A DNA stretch of 64,000 nt, taken from NCBI GenBank assembly GCA_949361645.1, contig OX442424.1, positions 8,662,832-8,726,831 on the forward strand. The letters are read 5' to 3'. The DNA is from Spongilla lacustris. Its lineage: Eukaryota > Porifera > Demospongiae > Spongillida > Spongillidae. Shown here piece after piece: positions 44,073 through 56,400 of this stretch; the stretch's first letter is position 1, and every line of letters starts with the position of its first letter. The notes under the pieces are model-generated. The model was not told where the DNA came from. It was given only the letters and a program-made list of their open reading frames with translations, and did no database searches. A program made the position numbers and the translations under genes.

Positions 44073-46317
44073 CTCTCTTGTGATTTATTGTGTGTGAGTT
44101 GTATCAGCGTACGTTTTTTTTTTTTGTGGTACATATAACGGTCCATGGCCTATTTCGTGGGGTGAGGCGCGCAGGCACCAACTATAACCCCGCGGTGAAG
44201 GTGGTGGTAAGCAAGCTATAATTCACTTGAGCAAGTTAATATTACACAACCAAATCGCTACAAACTGTAACAGATCTGGTTGGCATATCATTCTGTAACA
44301 GATGCGTTGTACATTCGCCCTACATATAGTTTTCCTGTTACAATTTGATATAACATAATGCTACATTATGTTGAGTATTGTTACAGAATGTAAAGAAAAT
44401 GTGTTACAACTACTTCAAACAATCAGTTACAGATTATTCCAAAAATATGTTACGGTTTGATGCCATATCTGTTACACTTCAATTATACGCGTTTATCTTT
44501 TGTACGACGCACGTGATATGGCTAAGTTTACTCAGTTGCAAGGTGGCATGGAGAATTGGAGATCCATTCCTGGTTGCTTTCACGCTCTTTGCACGCCCCC
44601 TAGTTCGGACCCTTTGCTACACGGCTGAGAAGCAGGAACACACCACTGGCTGACAAGGCTGTACACTACGCGCCGCCGAGAAGGCTGATTACTACAAACC
44701 GCGCCGAGAAGGCACGCTACACACCTGTGAACCTAAATCTGAACGCGTACAACTGAACGCTACACACCTGCGAGAAGGCTGAATACGAACACCGCTACAC
44801 ACATGTCATGTGAGTAAACGTGTCTCGTACCCAGACCCTGATTTCTCACAGCTGATGATGTTTTTACGATGCATGGGATATGGCTACGTTTACTCAGTTG
44901 CAAGGTGGCATGGTGATCCTGGTTGCTCTCACGCTCTTTGCACGCCACCAAGGCTGACGAGTGAGAAGGCTGAACGCTGCACACGAGTGAGAAGGCTGAA
45001 AAATGCACACGAGTGAGAAGGCTGAACGCTACACACGAGTGAGAAGGCACTATTGGCTGCTGTTGTGCATTGATGTGTTGGCGCTTTGATCTAGATACAG
45101 CAGTGGCTCAATATCATGTGCAGTAGATGTACGTAAGTTATTTCATTTTGTGCATGTCTAATCTACCGATTTTACTTTCTTAGTGGGATGTTCCATGGAA
45201 AAATATTTTTAAGACTGTCTCATTTACACGGTGACCTTGTGAAGGGAATGGTCGTGATGTGTCGTGATGTATTGTCACAAGGTATGTGAAGTATGTAAAA
45301 GATACACATGAGATACTTCATTTCACCTTCATTGATAGGGCAACTCACAAGATGTGCAGGACTAAATGTACTTGCCAGATAGGGACTAATGAATGGTATG
45401 GTGCATCTAATTGTTTGATAATGGTAGTAACAAAATAGATGTTCTGCGGACTGATGTTCAAGTTCTATCCTTTGATGTTGAAAAATATGACAAGATAAGC
45501 CATCTACCAGCAAGGCATACACAAAAGGTAATTTTATTAATGGGAGGGACCAAATATTAATGTTTCTTTTGTATCATTTTTTTGTCAAGTTTACCCCTTT
45601 GTGCTACATTATGGAATACCAACAAAGGATGAAAATGGAGGCAATAGTCTGATGACTCATCCACGGAAGACATGCATGGTATGAGAACGGTTCACACAAG
45701 TGCAACCAGTGATATTTAATTGTATCTCCTGATGCTTTGCTAGTGAATGTTGGGGGTCTATCATATTGAGTGGACTTAAGTTCAGCTTATGATCAGGTGA
45801 GCTCAAACACATGTAAGTGTATATGTTATTTTGGTTTTCAAATGTTCAGTGAGTTGGTGGCAGTATTCAAGTCCTCAGCTGGTGGTGTTCTACAAGGCAA
45901 TGCGCTTATACAGCTGCCCATCTTGATGTTGTCTTGCAACTTCCAAAGACCACATCGTGCACATCCATGAAAGAGACAGCAGTAACTTCACAAGACAATT
46001 GGAAGTGAAGATATTTCATCCGACACTTGGACACTTTTTATGTATTTTGTGTATACAATGCAATATAAAATTATATGCCTTATAAGGAATAAGAATCCAT
46101 GGTACGGATATGATACATATTAGTAGCATATATGTTCATCTTTTTGTTACATTTTGTTGGTACATTCTTCTACATATTCCTGCCGTACGTACACGTACCA
46201 GATTGTATTTACAGATATGACAGACATATATGGTAACATGTATGCACCATAAATGTATCATGTCTGGTACATAAATCCGGAATTGTCTGTGTACCATAAC
46301 GCCCCGTGAAAATTGAA
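44073..46317. other. Gene-poor repeat-bearing stretch
   Basis: No recognisable gene. The 44230-44470 part has several TGTTACA-type motifs on both strands and a palindromic core TAACATAATGCTACATTATG. A duplicated segment sits at 44509-45050 (listed separately). 45070-46300 is AT-rich with scattered short frames lacking family features. A mobile-element origin for part of it is possible but not shown. Confidence 0.45.
44509..45050. repeat. Duplicated segment with GAGAAGGCTGAACGCTACAC units
   Basis: TTTACTCAGTTGCAAGGTGG occurs at about 44528 and again at 44889, with flanking similarity (ATATGGCTA before, CCTGGTTGCT and CACGCTCTTTGCACGCC after). Each copy leads into tandem imperfect GAGAAGGCTGAACGCTACAC units, best preserved at 44960-45050. 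Confidence 0.72.
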
Positions 46318-46816
46318 ATGAAGAGATTGCCATGTGGAGATGCTCTATCTTCCCTTATCATTGGCAGTAGAAACGGGCTGAAAGTGGCTATCGACTGCAG
46401 TCTTCAAGAGCATATGTCGGATAAGGTATATTTGTTTTCAAAATCGTTTGTACTGAAGGCGACCCAGCTAGCATTCCAGGAGATAATGATGGCAGCACAA
46501 CAGACGCAGTACGCTTTTGCCGCAAACTTGCGTTCTCCGGCTCCTCTGTCTCTCCACATCACTGGGCTGCTCCAAGGCACCAGGCTGCATAGAGCTCTGC
46601 ACGACTCGTGGCGAGGATTTAGCAACCCCGCGGTCAGTGCGCGGCGTCACGTGCCGATATCCTGTCCATTATACGAAGCCCAACAGATATGCTTTCCCGT
46701 ACTAGATGGGTATAAGCGAGCAGCTGCACCACGAAATATATCCTCCACGCGACATTATCTACCTATCCCCTGATTCTGAAAACGGTGCAGCACGTGGTAA
46801 TATTATAGATGATTGC

Positions 46817-46857
<41 letters not shown>

Positions 46858-47266
46858 CTTGACAGCCTGGATTGCCGGAGGGTGTATGTTATTGGCGGCC
46901 TTGTGGACCTCACTATCATGAAGGTAGCAGCACCTCCAGATGATGCATGCCCAGGCTGATGTGCTGTGTGCCTAGCGCCTCACCCAGTTCAAGGCAGCCC
47001 AGTTGGGTCTGCACACTGCCCGTCTTCCAGTCAAAGAACACATGAAGGTCTCCTCCAGTGATGCCCACCACATCAACTTACCGATCAATTTAGGTGAGGT
47101 GGATTGGGGCATTTTAATCAACTCCCTTACACCTTTTCTCACAGTGGTAAAGATATTATTGTCAGTAAATTCTGGTAACAGCTGGGCACTAGCACTCCAC
47201 GAGCACATTCCTAAGAGAAAAGGCTACTCGTTACAGCAGGACCTAGTGTGTAGGGCAATGAATTAG
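46318..47266 (+). CDS. TRMT10: tRNA (guanine-9-N1) methyltransferase, TRMT10 family
   Basis: TRMT10/Trm10 enzymes are SPOUT methyltransferases that modify position 9 of tRNAs. Exons encode LKVAIDCSLQEHMSDK, TQLAFQEIMMAAQQTQYAFA, PLSLHITGLLQ, LHHEIYPPRDIIYLSPDSEN, then behind a (CA)n intron SLDCRRVYVIGGLVDLTIMK, LTQFKAAQLGLHTARLPVKE and LALHEHIPKRKGYSLQQDL. The YLSPDS, YVIGGLVD and ARLP blocks form the SPOUT SAM-binding knot. An apparent 33-nt GT-AG intron after SDK is stop-free in frame. The usual lysine-rich N-terminus is short here, so an upstream exon may be missing. TRMT10A versus B is undecided. It is convergent with MAN1B1 (94 bp). Confidence 0.88.
46819..46854. repeat. (CA)n microsatellite in a TRMT10 intron
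   Basis: Perfect (CA)n of about 34 bp just before the acceptor of the exon coding SLDCRRVYVIGG. Confidence 0.95.
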
Positions 47267-47360
47267 GCCTTCCTCACAATCCCCATGACAACCATTACCT
47301 CACATATGCTGCTATTAAAATTGGTGAGCAACAGTCACCCTGTTGTTACATCATCACAAG

Positions 47361-49049
47361 TTATTGAATGGGGAGGGGGTGTGCTTGAGTGTTGAATACC
47401 CACTTGTCCAATGGGAGTGGCATGTTGTCAGAGAACAGTAGAAACAGATACTTTAGTGTCTCAGAGAGAAAAAAGCTTTCCATTCTGTCCTTGTATGAGG
47501 GGGGGCCTTGCACACGCACATCCAGTACAGATGAATACCCACCAGTGGGTATAAAAGTGACCTTTTCAAATGCTTGGAAGATGTCCCAGGCCCAATCCAT
47601 GTACTGGCTATTACCAGTCACTTGATATAGCACAAACAGTGATTCAACTGCCTCAGGGCGAAGGAAGTTCTGCATGTCCACCCCTTCATCCTGTTAGTAT
47701 ATCCCATGGTATTTGTATGTTGAGTCATGTGCATGCAAAACTGCACCTTGATCACAAAGTCTGGCCCATCCCTACTCCTCTGGTTGAAGTAAACTCCCTC
47801 AGGAGCTAGCCCGGTGGGAGTCCGCTTATACAGTTGATAGCAGGTGAGCATCAGGTCCCTGGCCAAGGAGAGGTGTGCGCTGGGGTAGCCATGCATGTGT
47901 CCAAGGGCCAACACAGCTGGCAAGAAGCATGTCACATGCTCCATGTAAGGAATGAAGATGGTGCTGTTCGTGATGCCAACAAATGTCAGATTTGATGGTC
48001 CAGAGTGGCCGATGAGCTTGTGGGTGATCTGCCTCACTGCAGCTGTGTACCATTTGAGGAACCTGATTGTTATAATCAGTGTTAGTTGTACCCCTTGGAA
48101 GTAAAGCCACTTACTTTGCCTCTGTCTTCCCAGTTTGCAAATGTTGCTTCAAAAGATATTCATAGTAGCTGTCCACACCAGCTCCAATGCTGTATGTACC
48201 CAAGACAAAGTTGCCCGTTGCCTGGGTCACCAGCCTAGGGACCAGTCCATCCTGTAGGCGGGACTGTAACCCCTGCATAGCAGCATCCACCACCTGCCGA
48301 TACCTGCGGTCTCCTGTGGCCAAGGACAGGTCCCTGAACTCCAGCTGCAGTGTGCCCACCTCTGAAACGAAGATACGGCCTGACGTGGGCGCGGCAACTT
48401 GGCCTGTTGCTAGGTTTACTTCAGGGAAAGGGACGGTGGAGGGAGCGGAGAAACACGGCATAAGACGATTTCCTAGCTCCGTCTTGCGAGGATGGGGGGG
48501 GGGGGGGGGTTGTGAATATGTTGTTTAGGAGCAAAATGTCATGAAAGCAGCGTAGCTTACCGCCTTTTGGAGGAAGAGGCGGTCTCCAGTAAGGTGGTAT
48601 GTGCTAAGCAGTCCTCCAAGGATGCGTATTGTGACATCGAATAGGTTAACAAGTCGTGACTGATTCAGCTCCAGTTTCTCGGCCACCCATTTTCTGGCTT
48701 CGGCAAACTCGTCTGTTAATTCCATCAACCACAGTGTGTCGAGTGAGTCTACTAGCGTGGTCCCCAGACCAAGCCACTCGTTACTGGTACGACTAACAGG
48801 CTTAAACTCGTCTTTTCCCCACGCGTATTTTCTATAGCCCGACCACGCGTGCCTAAAGGCGTTCACCACAGCCTGCCTCCGAAAGGCTTTTGTGTGCATA
48901 TCCACGTTCGGCCCCGGATCGATCCGCGTTCCTTCGGCCTTATCCCTATCAGTACGGCTCCAAGCATAAAGTAGCGCGAGTACGTATATGACCAGAAGGC
49001 AACTTAATATGGATAGACATCTCTTCAATGCGAGGCTATAATTTGGCAT
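47361..49049 (-). CDS. MAN1B1: ER mannosyl-oligosaccharide 1,2-alpha-mannosidase (GH47)
   Basis: MAN1B1 trims Man9 glycans in ER quality control. It is a type II membrane protein: a short cytosolic tail, then anchor [17 protein letters not shown] (residues about 14-30), then the lumenal GH47 domain. Conserved blocks are [121 protein letters not shown] and [19 protein letters not shown]. It ends [10 protein letters not shown]. The acidic catalytic residues lie in [15 protein letters not shown] and SETLKY. The lumenal stem is short. Start at 49049, stop at 47363-47361. MAN1B1 is favoured over the Golgi MAN1A enzymes by the C-terminal region. Confidence 0.94.
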
Positions 49050-49174
49050 TTATATTTTTTAATAATTGTAATTTTGTAATCCACGTGATCTTATTTGTAA
49101 ACATGTGAGGGATGGTTATTACAACTTACAATGTTCAAAAAAAATAATAAGCGCTCCCAGCCACATCGGTTTAT

Positions 49175-50176
49175 TTAACAAGATATTTCGGGGATAGCTT
49201 TCCTTGTGCTCATCCCAAAGGTATTTCCATATTTGTATTTTTCACCTGCGGTGCAACAAGAGAGGTGGTAAGTATGCGAACCTGATGTATTATCTCTGGC
49301 GAACGTCCCTCACTAACCTTGAACATGACCAGTATAGTGCGGTATAAGTCCAACTTGATGTGTGCGGTGCAGAGATGCGGACTGTTTAGTTTGCTCGAGT
49401 GGTCGAGTGAGTGTGACCGGCTCGTTCTGTGATAAGATCTGCCGTCTCTTCTCGCTTGCCTGTTCTTTCAATGCTTGCATCGTTATGACGGGATACCCTT
49501 CGCCAATGTACCGTCTGGCTTTGGGTACGAAACCTGTGTAACCCGACATGAACGCCTTGTCGGTTTGGAGATGGAACGGTGGGATGTGTGTGGAGAGAAA
49601 TGGCTTCGCTTTGGGGGCGATTGGTTCCAGACCTTTAGCCGGGTTGGCCGAAGGATCATTCTGGAGTGTGGTCAACTCCTTTCGATTGCCCTCGATCCGT
49701 TGTTGGTCCAGTTCAAAGGAATTGATGGCTTGGAGACTGGTTTCAGCATACCTCGATCCGAAGTAATGCTGATTCTTCGGAATAAACCCTGAAAGGGTAG
49801 TGTGCATAGTGGTAATAGCCCAGAGGAATACACATCCTACCGCTGTAACCCGGGACCATAACGGAGCTGTACTTCTGATCGCCCCAGCTCGTAGTACGGG
49901 AGAATTTGGCGGCCTCCTTGCGCTGCACCAGGTGATCGGGAGGATAGGTCTCACCGAGTACCGAGTTACCCGAAGATGCAATAGTAGAATCCGTAAGCAA
50001 TGCATGTGTATGACCTCCGTAAGTCTGACCGATTTGATATTTATACTGTGGTACGTATCCACAGTACCTGCAGGAATAGTTCCAGGTAGTACCACTTTGG
50101 CCATGCACTCTCTGCTACATGCATACCCTGGTGTGTGATACGGATCCGGGGTCATCAAGATCGACTTTTTCGCCAT
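49175..50176 (-). CDS. FAM166/CIMIP2-type ciliary microtubule inner protein
   Basis: FAM166 (CIMIP2) proteins lie inside ciliary doublet microtubules. Exon 1 (MAKKSILMTPDPYHTPG) splices to YCGYVPQYKYQIGQTYGGHT-HALL, the family's N-terminal signature. Further exons give RTTSWGDQKYSSVMVPGYSG, FIPKNQHYFGSRYAETSLQA-INSFE, AFMSGYTGFVPKARRYIGEG, GLIPHYTGHVQG and a last exon KYKYGNTFGMSTRKAIPEIS-C. The GY(T/C)G(F/Y)(V/I)P repeats separated by 60-100 residues define the family. Start at 50176, 34 bp from a GCGCATGCGC palindrome (50210-50219). Stop at 49177-49175. CIMIP2A, B or C cannot be distinguished. Confidence 0.88.
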
Positions 50177-50209
50177 CGCTTCCAGCTATAAGCGTCTCCA
50201 AGTCAACAA

Positions 50210-50219
50210 GCGCATGCGC
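50210..50219. promoter_or_regulatory. GCGCATGCGC palindrome upstream of the CIMIP2-type gene
   Basis: It lies 34 bp upstream of the start codon of the FAM166/CIMIP2 gene. The core matches NRF1-type sites. Confidence 0.5.
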
Positions 50220-50424
50220 AAACAAAAATAGCACCATTAACGGATGAATCTGATTAACTGACGGTAGGTTGACTTTTGCAACGTTTGTGGCTAGGCTTTT
50301 TCTTCGGCAGAGGCCTTCCTTTTAGCTCCATAATGTGCGCATGCAGCTGCTGACTAATAACTACAAGAGTCTGATATTTATTCTCCGTAGCCTAGACGTG
50401 ACGAGACGGTGGGTGGGGGTAAAA

Positions 50425-53400
50425 TTAGGTATACATGTATGTAGCCAATACCTTTATCTTCTCATGACATTGTGCCTGCATGTTCTGTGTTTCCCTCAAG
50501 AGGGTGCCAATCTGTTTGTCTTTCTCACCCAGTCTCTGCTGCAGTTCCCTCACCTGCATCTGCATACCCCTGAGCTCTCCCAAGAGGGTCAGCATAGAGG
50601 TCTGGGCAACTGCAAGAGGGGAGGGAGGAAATTTGAAGCTCAAACCAGTAATACATGAAGGTCTGCATACATATATGAAGGTCTGCATACATATATGAAG
50701 GTCTGCATACATATATGAAGGTTTGCATACATATATGAAGGTCTGCATACATATATGAAGGTCTGCATACATATATGAAGGTCTGCATACATATATGAAG
50801 GTCTGCATACATATATGAAGGTCTGCATACATATATGAAGGTCTGCATACATACATGAAGGTCTGCATACATATATGAAGGCCTGCCTGCATACATATAT
50901 GAAGGTCTGCATACATATATGAAGGTCTGCATACATATATGAAGGTCTGCATACATATATGAAGGTCTGCATACATATATGAAGGTCTGCATACATATAT
51001 GAAGGCCTGCCTGCATACATATATGAAGGTCTGCATACATATATGAAGGTCTGCATACATACATGAAGGTCTGCATACATATATGAAGGTCTGCATACAT
51101 ATATGAAGGTCTGCATACATACATGAAGGTCTGCATACATATATGAAGGCCCACATATATACGCAAACATGTAACAAGGCCTACCTACTTACCCAGGGAC
51201 AGTTGCTCCCCTTTAATGGACTTACTGTCTTTCTCCCTAAGGAGCACACTCCTCTCAAGGTCCCACTGGTGGGGGTGTGTATCTTTCCTCCTTAGTGCAA
51301 GAGAGCTGCGCAAATGTTGGTGGGCCTCCCCTAACATCAGGAGGTCATGGGACAGCCGGTCAACTTCACTCTGAAGGTGTCTGGTGGAGCGCAGCTGTCC
51401 CTCCGTGGAGCAGAGCTGGATCTGCAGGGAGTACAGCTGGGCGTGTGTCTTCTGCAACTCCTACAAGGATTGAGAATTGGGTAGAAGAATGGTTACCATA
51501 ATATATAAACCAAACTTGGTCCTAGATAGCTACGTAAGCATTATTGCTTGTAGTACAATACTACATACAGAGCGTGGTAACATGGCGGAAAGATTTTAGT
51601 GACTGAGATGTCCCCATGTTATAATATTTGTGTTGCCACTGACAATCACTTGCATCACATTATCGACACACTTGTGTGCCTAGTCATGCCAATGGAGCCT
51701 AGGGGAGGTGTGTGTGCCATTAAGCAAAGAAAGGAGACTTGAACACAACCAGTCGTAACACCCTTAGATCGTCAAATACATAAGGCATAACAGAACAACT
51801 GTTGGGTAAGCCTTCACAGCCGTGCTTGGATTGGCATGCACATTGGGACATCCTAACCATGTGCGGAAAATCCTCCCACCCATGATGTCATCATGTATCT
51901 CTACCTGGGACAACTCTGCATTCATCTTTTCCAATCTCTGGACCTCACCACCTAGGTACTGGCTCTTTGATGCCAAGCTTGTATTGACAGAAGCCAAATG
52001 TCTACAGGGAGATATTACTGCTCATCCCTTGATCACCCCTCATCCTCATCCCTTGATCACCCTCATACCTTCATCATCCTCACCCTCATACCTTCATCCC
52101 TTGATCACCCTCATACCTTCATCATCCTCACCCTCATACCTTCATCCCTTGATCACCCTTCATCCTCATCCCTTGATCACCCTCATACCTTCATCATCCT
52201 CACCCTCATACCTTCATCACCCTCATACCTTCATCATCCTCCCCCTCATACCTTCATCACCCTCATACCTTCATCGTCCTCACCCTCATACCTTCATCGT
52301 CCTCACCTCGTACCTCCATCATCCTCACCCTCATACCTTCATCGTCCTCACCCTCATACCTTCATCGTCCTCACCCTCATACCTTCATCATCCTCACCCT
52401 CATACCTTCATCGTCCTCACCCTCATACCTTCATCGTCCTCACCCTCATACCTTCATCATCCTCACCCAGTCCTCCTTACCTGTTGCTATCCTCCATTTT
52501 CTTACACTGCTCTTCCATCTGTATTATCCTGGTGTTGTAGTCAGCCTGCATTGACTGAATCAGCTCCTTCTGACACGAAACTTGTTCTTTCTATCAAACA
52601 CACAAACGCACACATGTGCACACGTAACTGGCAGATGATAGCACTTACAAGGTCACCTCATAGCACTTCAAGTTCACCTCATAGCACTTCAAGGTCACCT
52701 CATAGCACTTACAAGGTCACCTCATAGCACTTCAAGTTCACCTCATAGCACTTCAAGGTCACCTCATAGCACTTCAAGGTCACCTCATAGCACTTCAAGG
52801 TCACCTCATAGCACTTCAAGGTCACCTCATAGCACTTCAAGGTCACCTCATAGCACTTCAAGGTCACCTCATAGCACTTCAAGGTCACCTCATAGCACTT
52901 ACAAGGCCACCTCATAGCACTTCAAGGTCACCTCATAGCACTTCAAGGTCACCTCATAGCACTTCAAGGTCACCTCATAGCACTTCAAGGTCACCTCATA
53001 GCACTTCAAGGTCACCTCATAGCACTTCAAGGTCACCTCATAGCACTTCAAGGTCACCTCATAGCACTTCAAGGTCACCTCATAGCACTTACAAGGCCAC
53101 CTCATAGCACTTCAAGGTCACCTCATAGCACTTCAAGGTCACCTCATAGCACTTCAAGGTCACCTCATAGCACTTCAAGGTCACCTCATAGCACTTCAAG
53201 GTCACCTCATAGCACTTACAAGGCCACCTCATAGCACTTCAAGGTCACCTCATAGCACTTACAAGGCCACCTCATAGCACTTCAAGGTCACCTCATAGCA
53301 CTTCAAGGTCACCTCATAGCACTTCAAGGTCACCTCATAGCACTTCAAGGTCACCTCATAGCACTTCAAGGTCACCTCATAGCACTTCAAGGTCACCTCA

Positions 53401-56400
53401 TAGCACTTCAAGGTCACCTCATAGCACTTACAAGGCCACCTCATAGCACTTCAAGGTCACCTCATAGCACTTCAAGGTCACCTCATAGCACTTCAAGGTC
53501 ACCTCATAGCACTTCAAGGTCACCTCATAGCACTTCAAGGTCACCTCATAGCACTTCAAGGTCACCTCATAGCACTTCAAGGTCACCTCATAGCACTTCA
53601 AGGTCACCTCATAGCACTTACAAGGCCACCTCATAGCACTTTAAGGTCACCTCATAGCACTTCAAGGTCACCTCATAGCACTTCAAGGTCACCTCATAGC
53701 ACTTCAAGGTCACCTCATAGCACTTCAAGGTCACCTCATAGCACTTACAAGGCCACCTCATAGCACTTCAAGGTCACCTCATAGCACTTACAAGGCCACC
53801 TCATAGCACTTCAAGGTCACCTCATAGCACTTCAAGGTCACCTCATAGCACTTCAAGGTCACCTCATAGCACTTCAAGGTCACCTCATAGCACTTCAAGG
53901 TCACCTCATAGCACTTCAAGGTCACCTCATAGCACTTCAAGGTCACCTCATAGCACTTCAAGGTCACCTCATAGCACTTCAAGGTCACCTCATAGCACTT
54001 CAAGGTCACCTCATAGCACTTCAAGGTCACCTCATAGCACTTCAAGGTCACCTCATAGCACTTCAAGGTCACCTCATAGCACTTACAAGGCCACCTCATA
54101 GCACTTCAAGGTCACCTCATAGCACTTCAAGGTCACCTCATAGCACTTCAAGGTCACCTCATAGCACTTCAAGGTCACCTCATAGCACTTCAAGGTCACC
54201 TCGTAGCACTTCAAGGTCACATCATAGCACTTCAAGGTCACCTCATAGCACTTACAAGGTCACCTCATAGCACTTACAAGGTCACCTCATAGCACTTCAA
54301 GGTCACCTCATAGCACTTACAAGTGAGGCCACCTCATAGCACTTACAAGGTCACCTCATAGCACTTCAAGGTCACCTCATAGCACTTACAAGGTCACCTC
54401 ATAGCACTTACAAGGCCACCTCATAGCACTTACAAGTGAGGCCACCTCATAGCACTTACAAGGTCACCTCATAGCACTTCAAGGTCACCTCATAGCACTT
54501 CAAGGTCACCTCATAGCACTTCAAGGTCACCTCATACACTTACAAGGCCACCTCATAGCACTTACAAGTGAGGCCACCTCATACACTTACAAGGCCACCT
54601 CATAGCACTTACAAGTGAGGCCACCTCATACACCACCTCATAGCACTTACAAGTGAGGCCACCTCATACACTTACAAGGCCATCTCATAGCACTTACAAG
54701 TGAGGCCACCTCATACACTTACAAGGCCACCTCATAGCACTTACAAGTGAGGCCACCTCTTCCTGCGCCTTGTCCATGCACCTTGACTTGCATAGCAACA
54801 GTCTGCTCCTCACAGCGTGCTGCACACATTGGTACCGTTCAAATAACAGCTGGCTGTGCAAGAGTGCCACCTGACTCTGCATAATGCCCACCTCCTCAAG
54901 GTGTGGGCAGCCTCCAAAGTGCATCCAGTCCATCCCTTCAGTTTCAGTGATGGGGATGCTGTCTGCAGCACCCCTGTGCACCATCTCTCCTCGCACCAGG
55001 AGCCGATTGAGGAGTTCAAGGGGAGATGGGTCTGGGCAATGCACACAACCTTGTGGGTCCCCCATCAAGACACGTCGATAATGTGGCCTGGGGCTGAGGT
55101 CTGCATTAAGATGGTGGGCTGAAGTTATCCCATGACTCCCTCCTCCTGACGACAGTAGATGGGTTGTGGTGGAGATAGGCCTGGCCACGCCCCCACCAGT
55201 CATGTCTCCCACCCCACTGGTCACTTGCATGTCTTGCCGTATCCTCTTCAATGGCCTCTCTCCCTGACCTCTCTCTGTTCCTGTGGAATTCAGACCTTCA
55301 TACGACCGGCCATGTTCCACTGATTGAGTATCTTCACCATCAACCTCAACATGGTAACACTTCTGGTTGCTATGAGCGATTTCAATACCCAGGTCTTGAG
55401 CATCATAAGAATAATTATGAAACTGGTCACCCTGATCATCATGGGTCTGGTCACCCTGATTGTCATGACTCTGGTCACCCTGACCATCATGACTCTGGTC
55501 ACCCTGATCATCATGGCTCTGGTCACCCTGATCATCATGACTCTGGTCACCCTGATCATCATGACTCTGGTCACCCTGATCACCATGACTCTGGTCACCC
55601 TGATCATCACGACTCTGGTCACCCTGATCATCATGACTCAGGTCACTCTGATCATCATGACTCAGGTTACCCTGATCATTTTGGTGATCCTCCAAACAAT
55701 CTTTCCCCACTTCTGTCTCTGTTGAGGAAGTTGTTGGAGTCGCCTTGGAACCATAAGACAGCAAGCCATTGAACAGCTTCTCAATGTTAGCCCTGAGGGA
55801 GCCTTGTGGTGGTATGAATGAGAGAGAAACCATTGAGCGAGCAGGCCCAGTCGCAATAACTGGGAGGGTCTGCACGGATATTTCCCCTAGAGAGGCAATG
55901 TTGTCTTTAGCAGAGGCATGGCCAACAGAGGCGTGGCCAACAGAGGCATGGCCAACAGAGGCGTGGCCAACAGAGGCGTGGCCAACAGAGGCGTGGCCAA
56001 CAGAGGCGTGGCCAACAGAGGCGTGGCCAACAGAGGCGTGGCCAACAGAGGTGTGGCCAACAGAGGCGTGGCTTCCAGAGTGTGTGACTTGCCTGTTTAG
56101 CAGTGACTCTGTGTCACCCACAGATGCCGTTGGCGAATAGGCCTGGGCCTGAGCTGCTCGTTCATCACTGTTCGCAGGCTCGGAGGGCGGGGAGGCTGGA
56201 GTTGTCACAGCAACTGAGGAGCTGTTGGAATGGGTGGACAATCCAAATGTGTTGTCATAGCCATGGTGTAGCTTGCGACACACCTCCTGCAGCTGACTGC
56301 TAGTGAGCACCCCTGAGGTGTGGCCACACAGTGGAGTATCTGAAGGGGGAACAGGTCGACTGGTGCCCACAGAGACGTCTGCAAGAGGCACTCCAACAAT

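Noticed and set aside
45220..45522. 100-residue minus-strand frame in the gene-poor region
   Set aside because: There are no recognisable motifs, flanking exons or promoter context.
50655..51160. Regular 20-bp repeats resembling a CRISPR array
   Set aside because: The units are contiguous without unique spacers, and the host is an intron of an animal gene.
52709..54099. Repeated minus-strand frames reading CYEVTLK units as a possible repeat protein
   Set aside because: They are produced by the 21-bp satellite in the TSC1 intron. The start codons are themselves repeat variants, and they explain only the 529-bp period.
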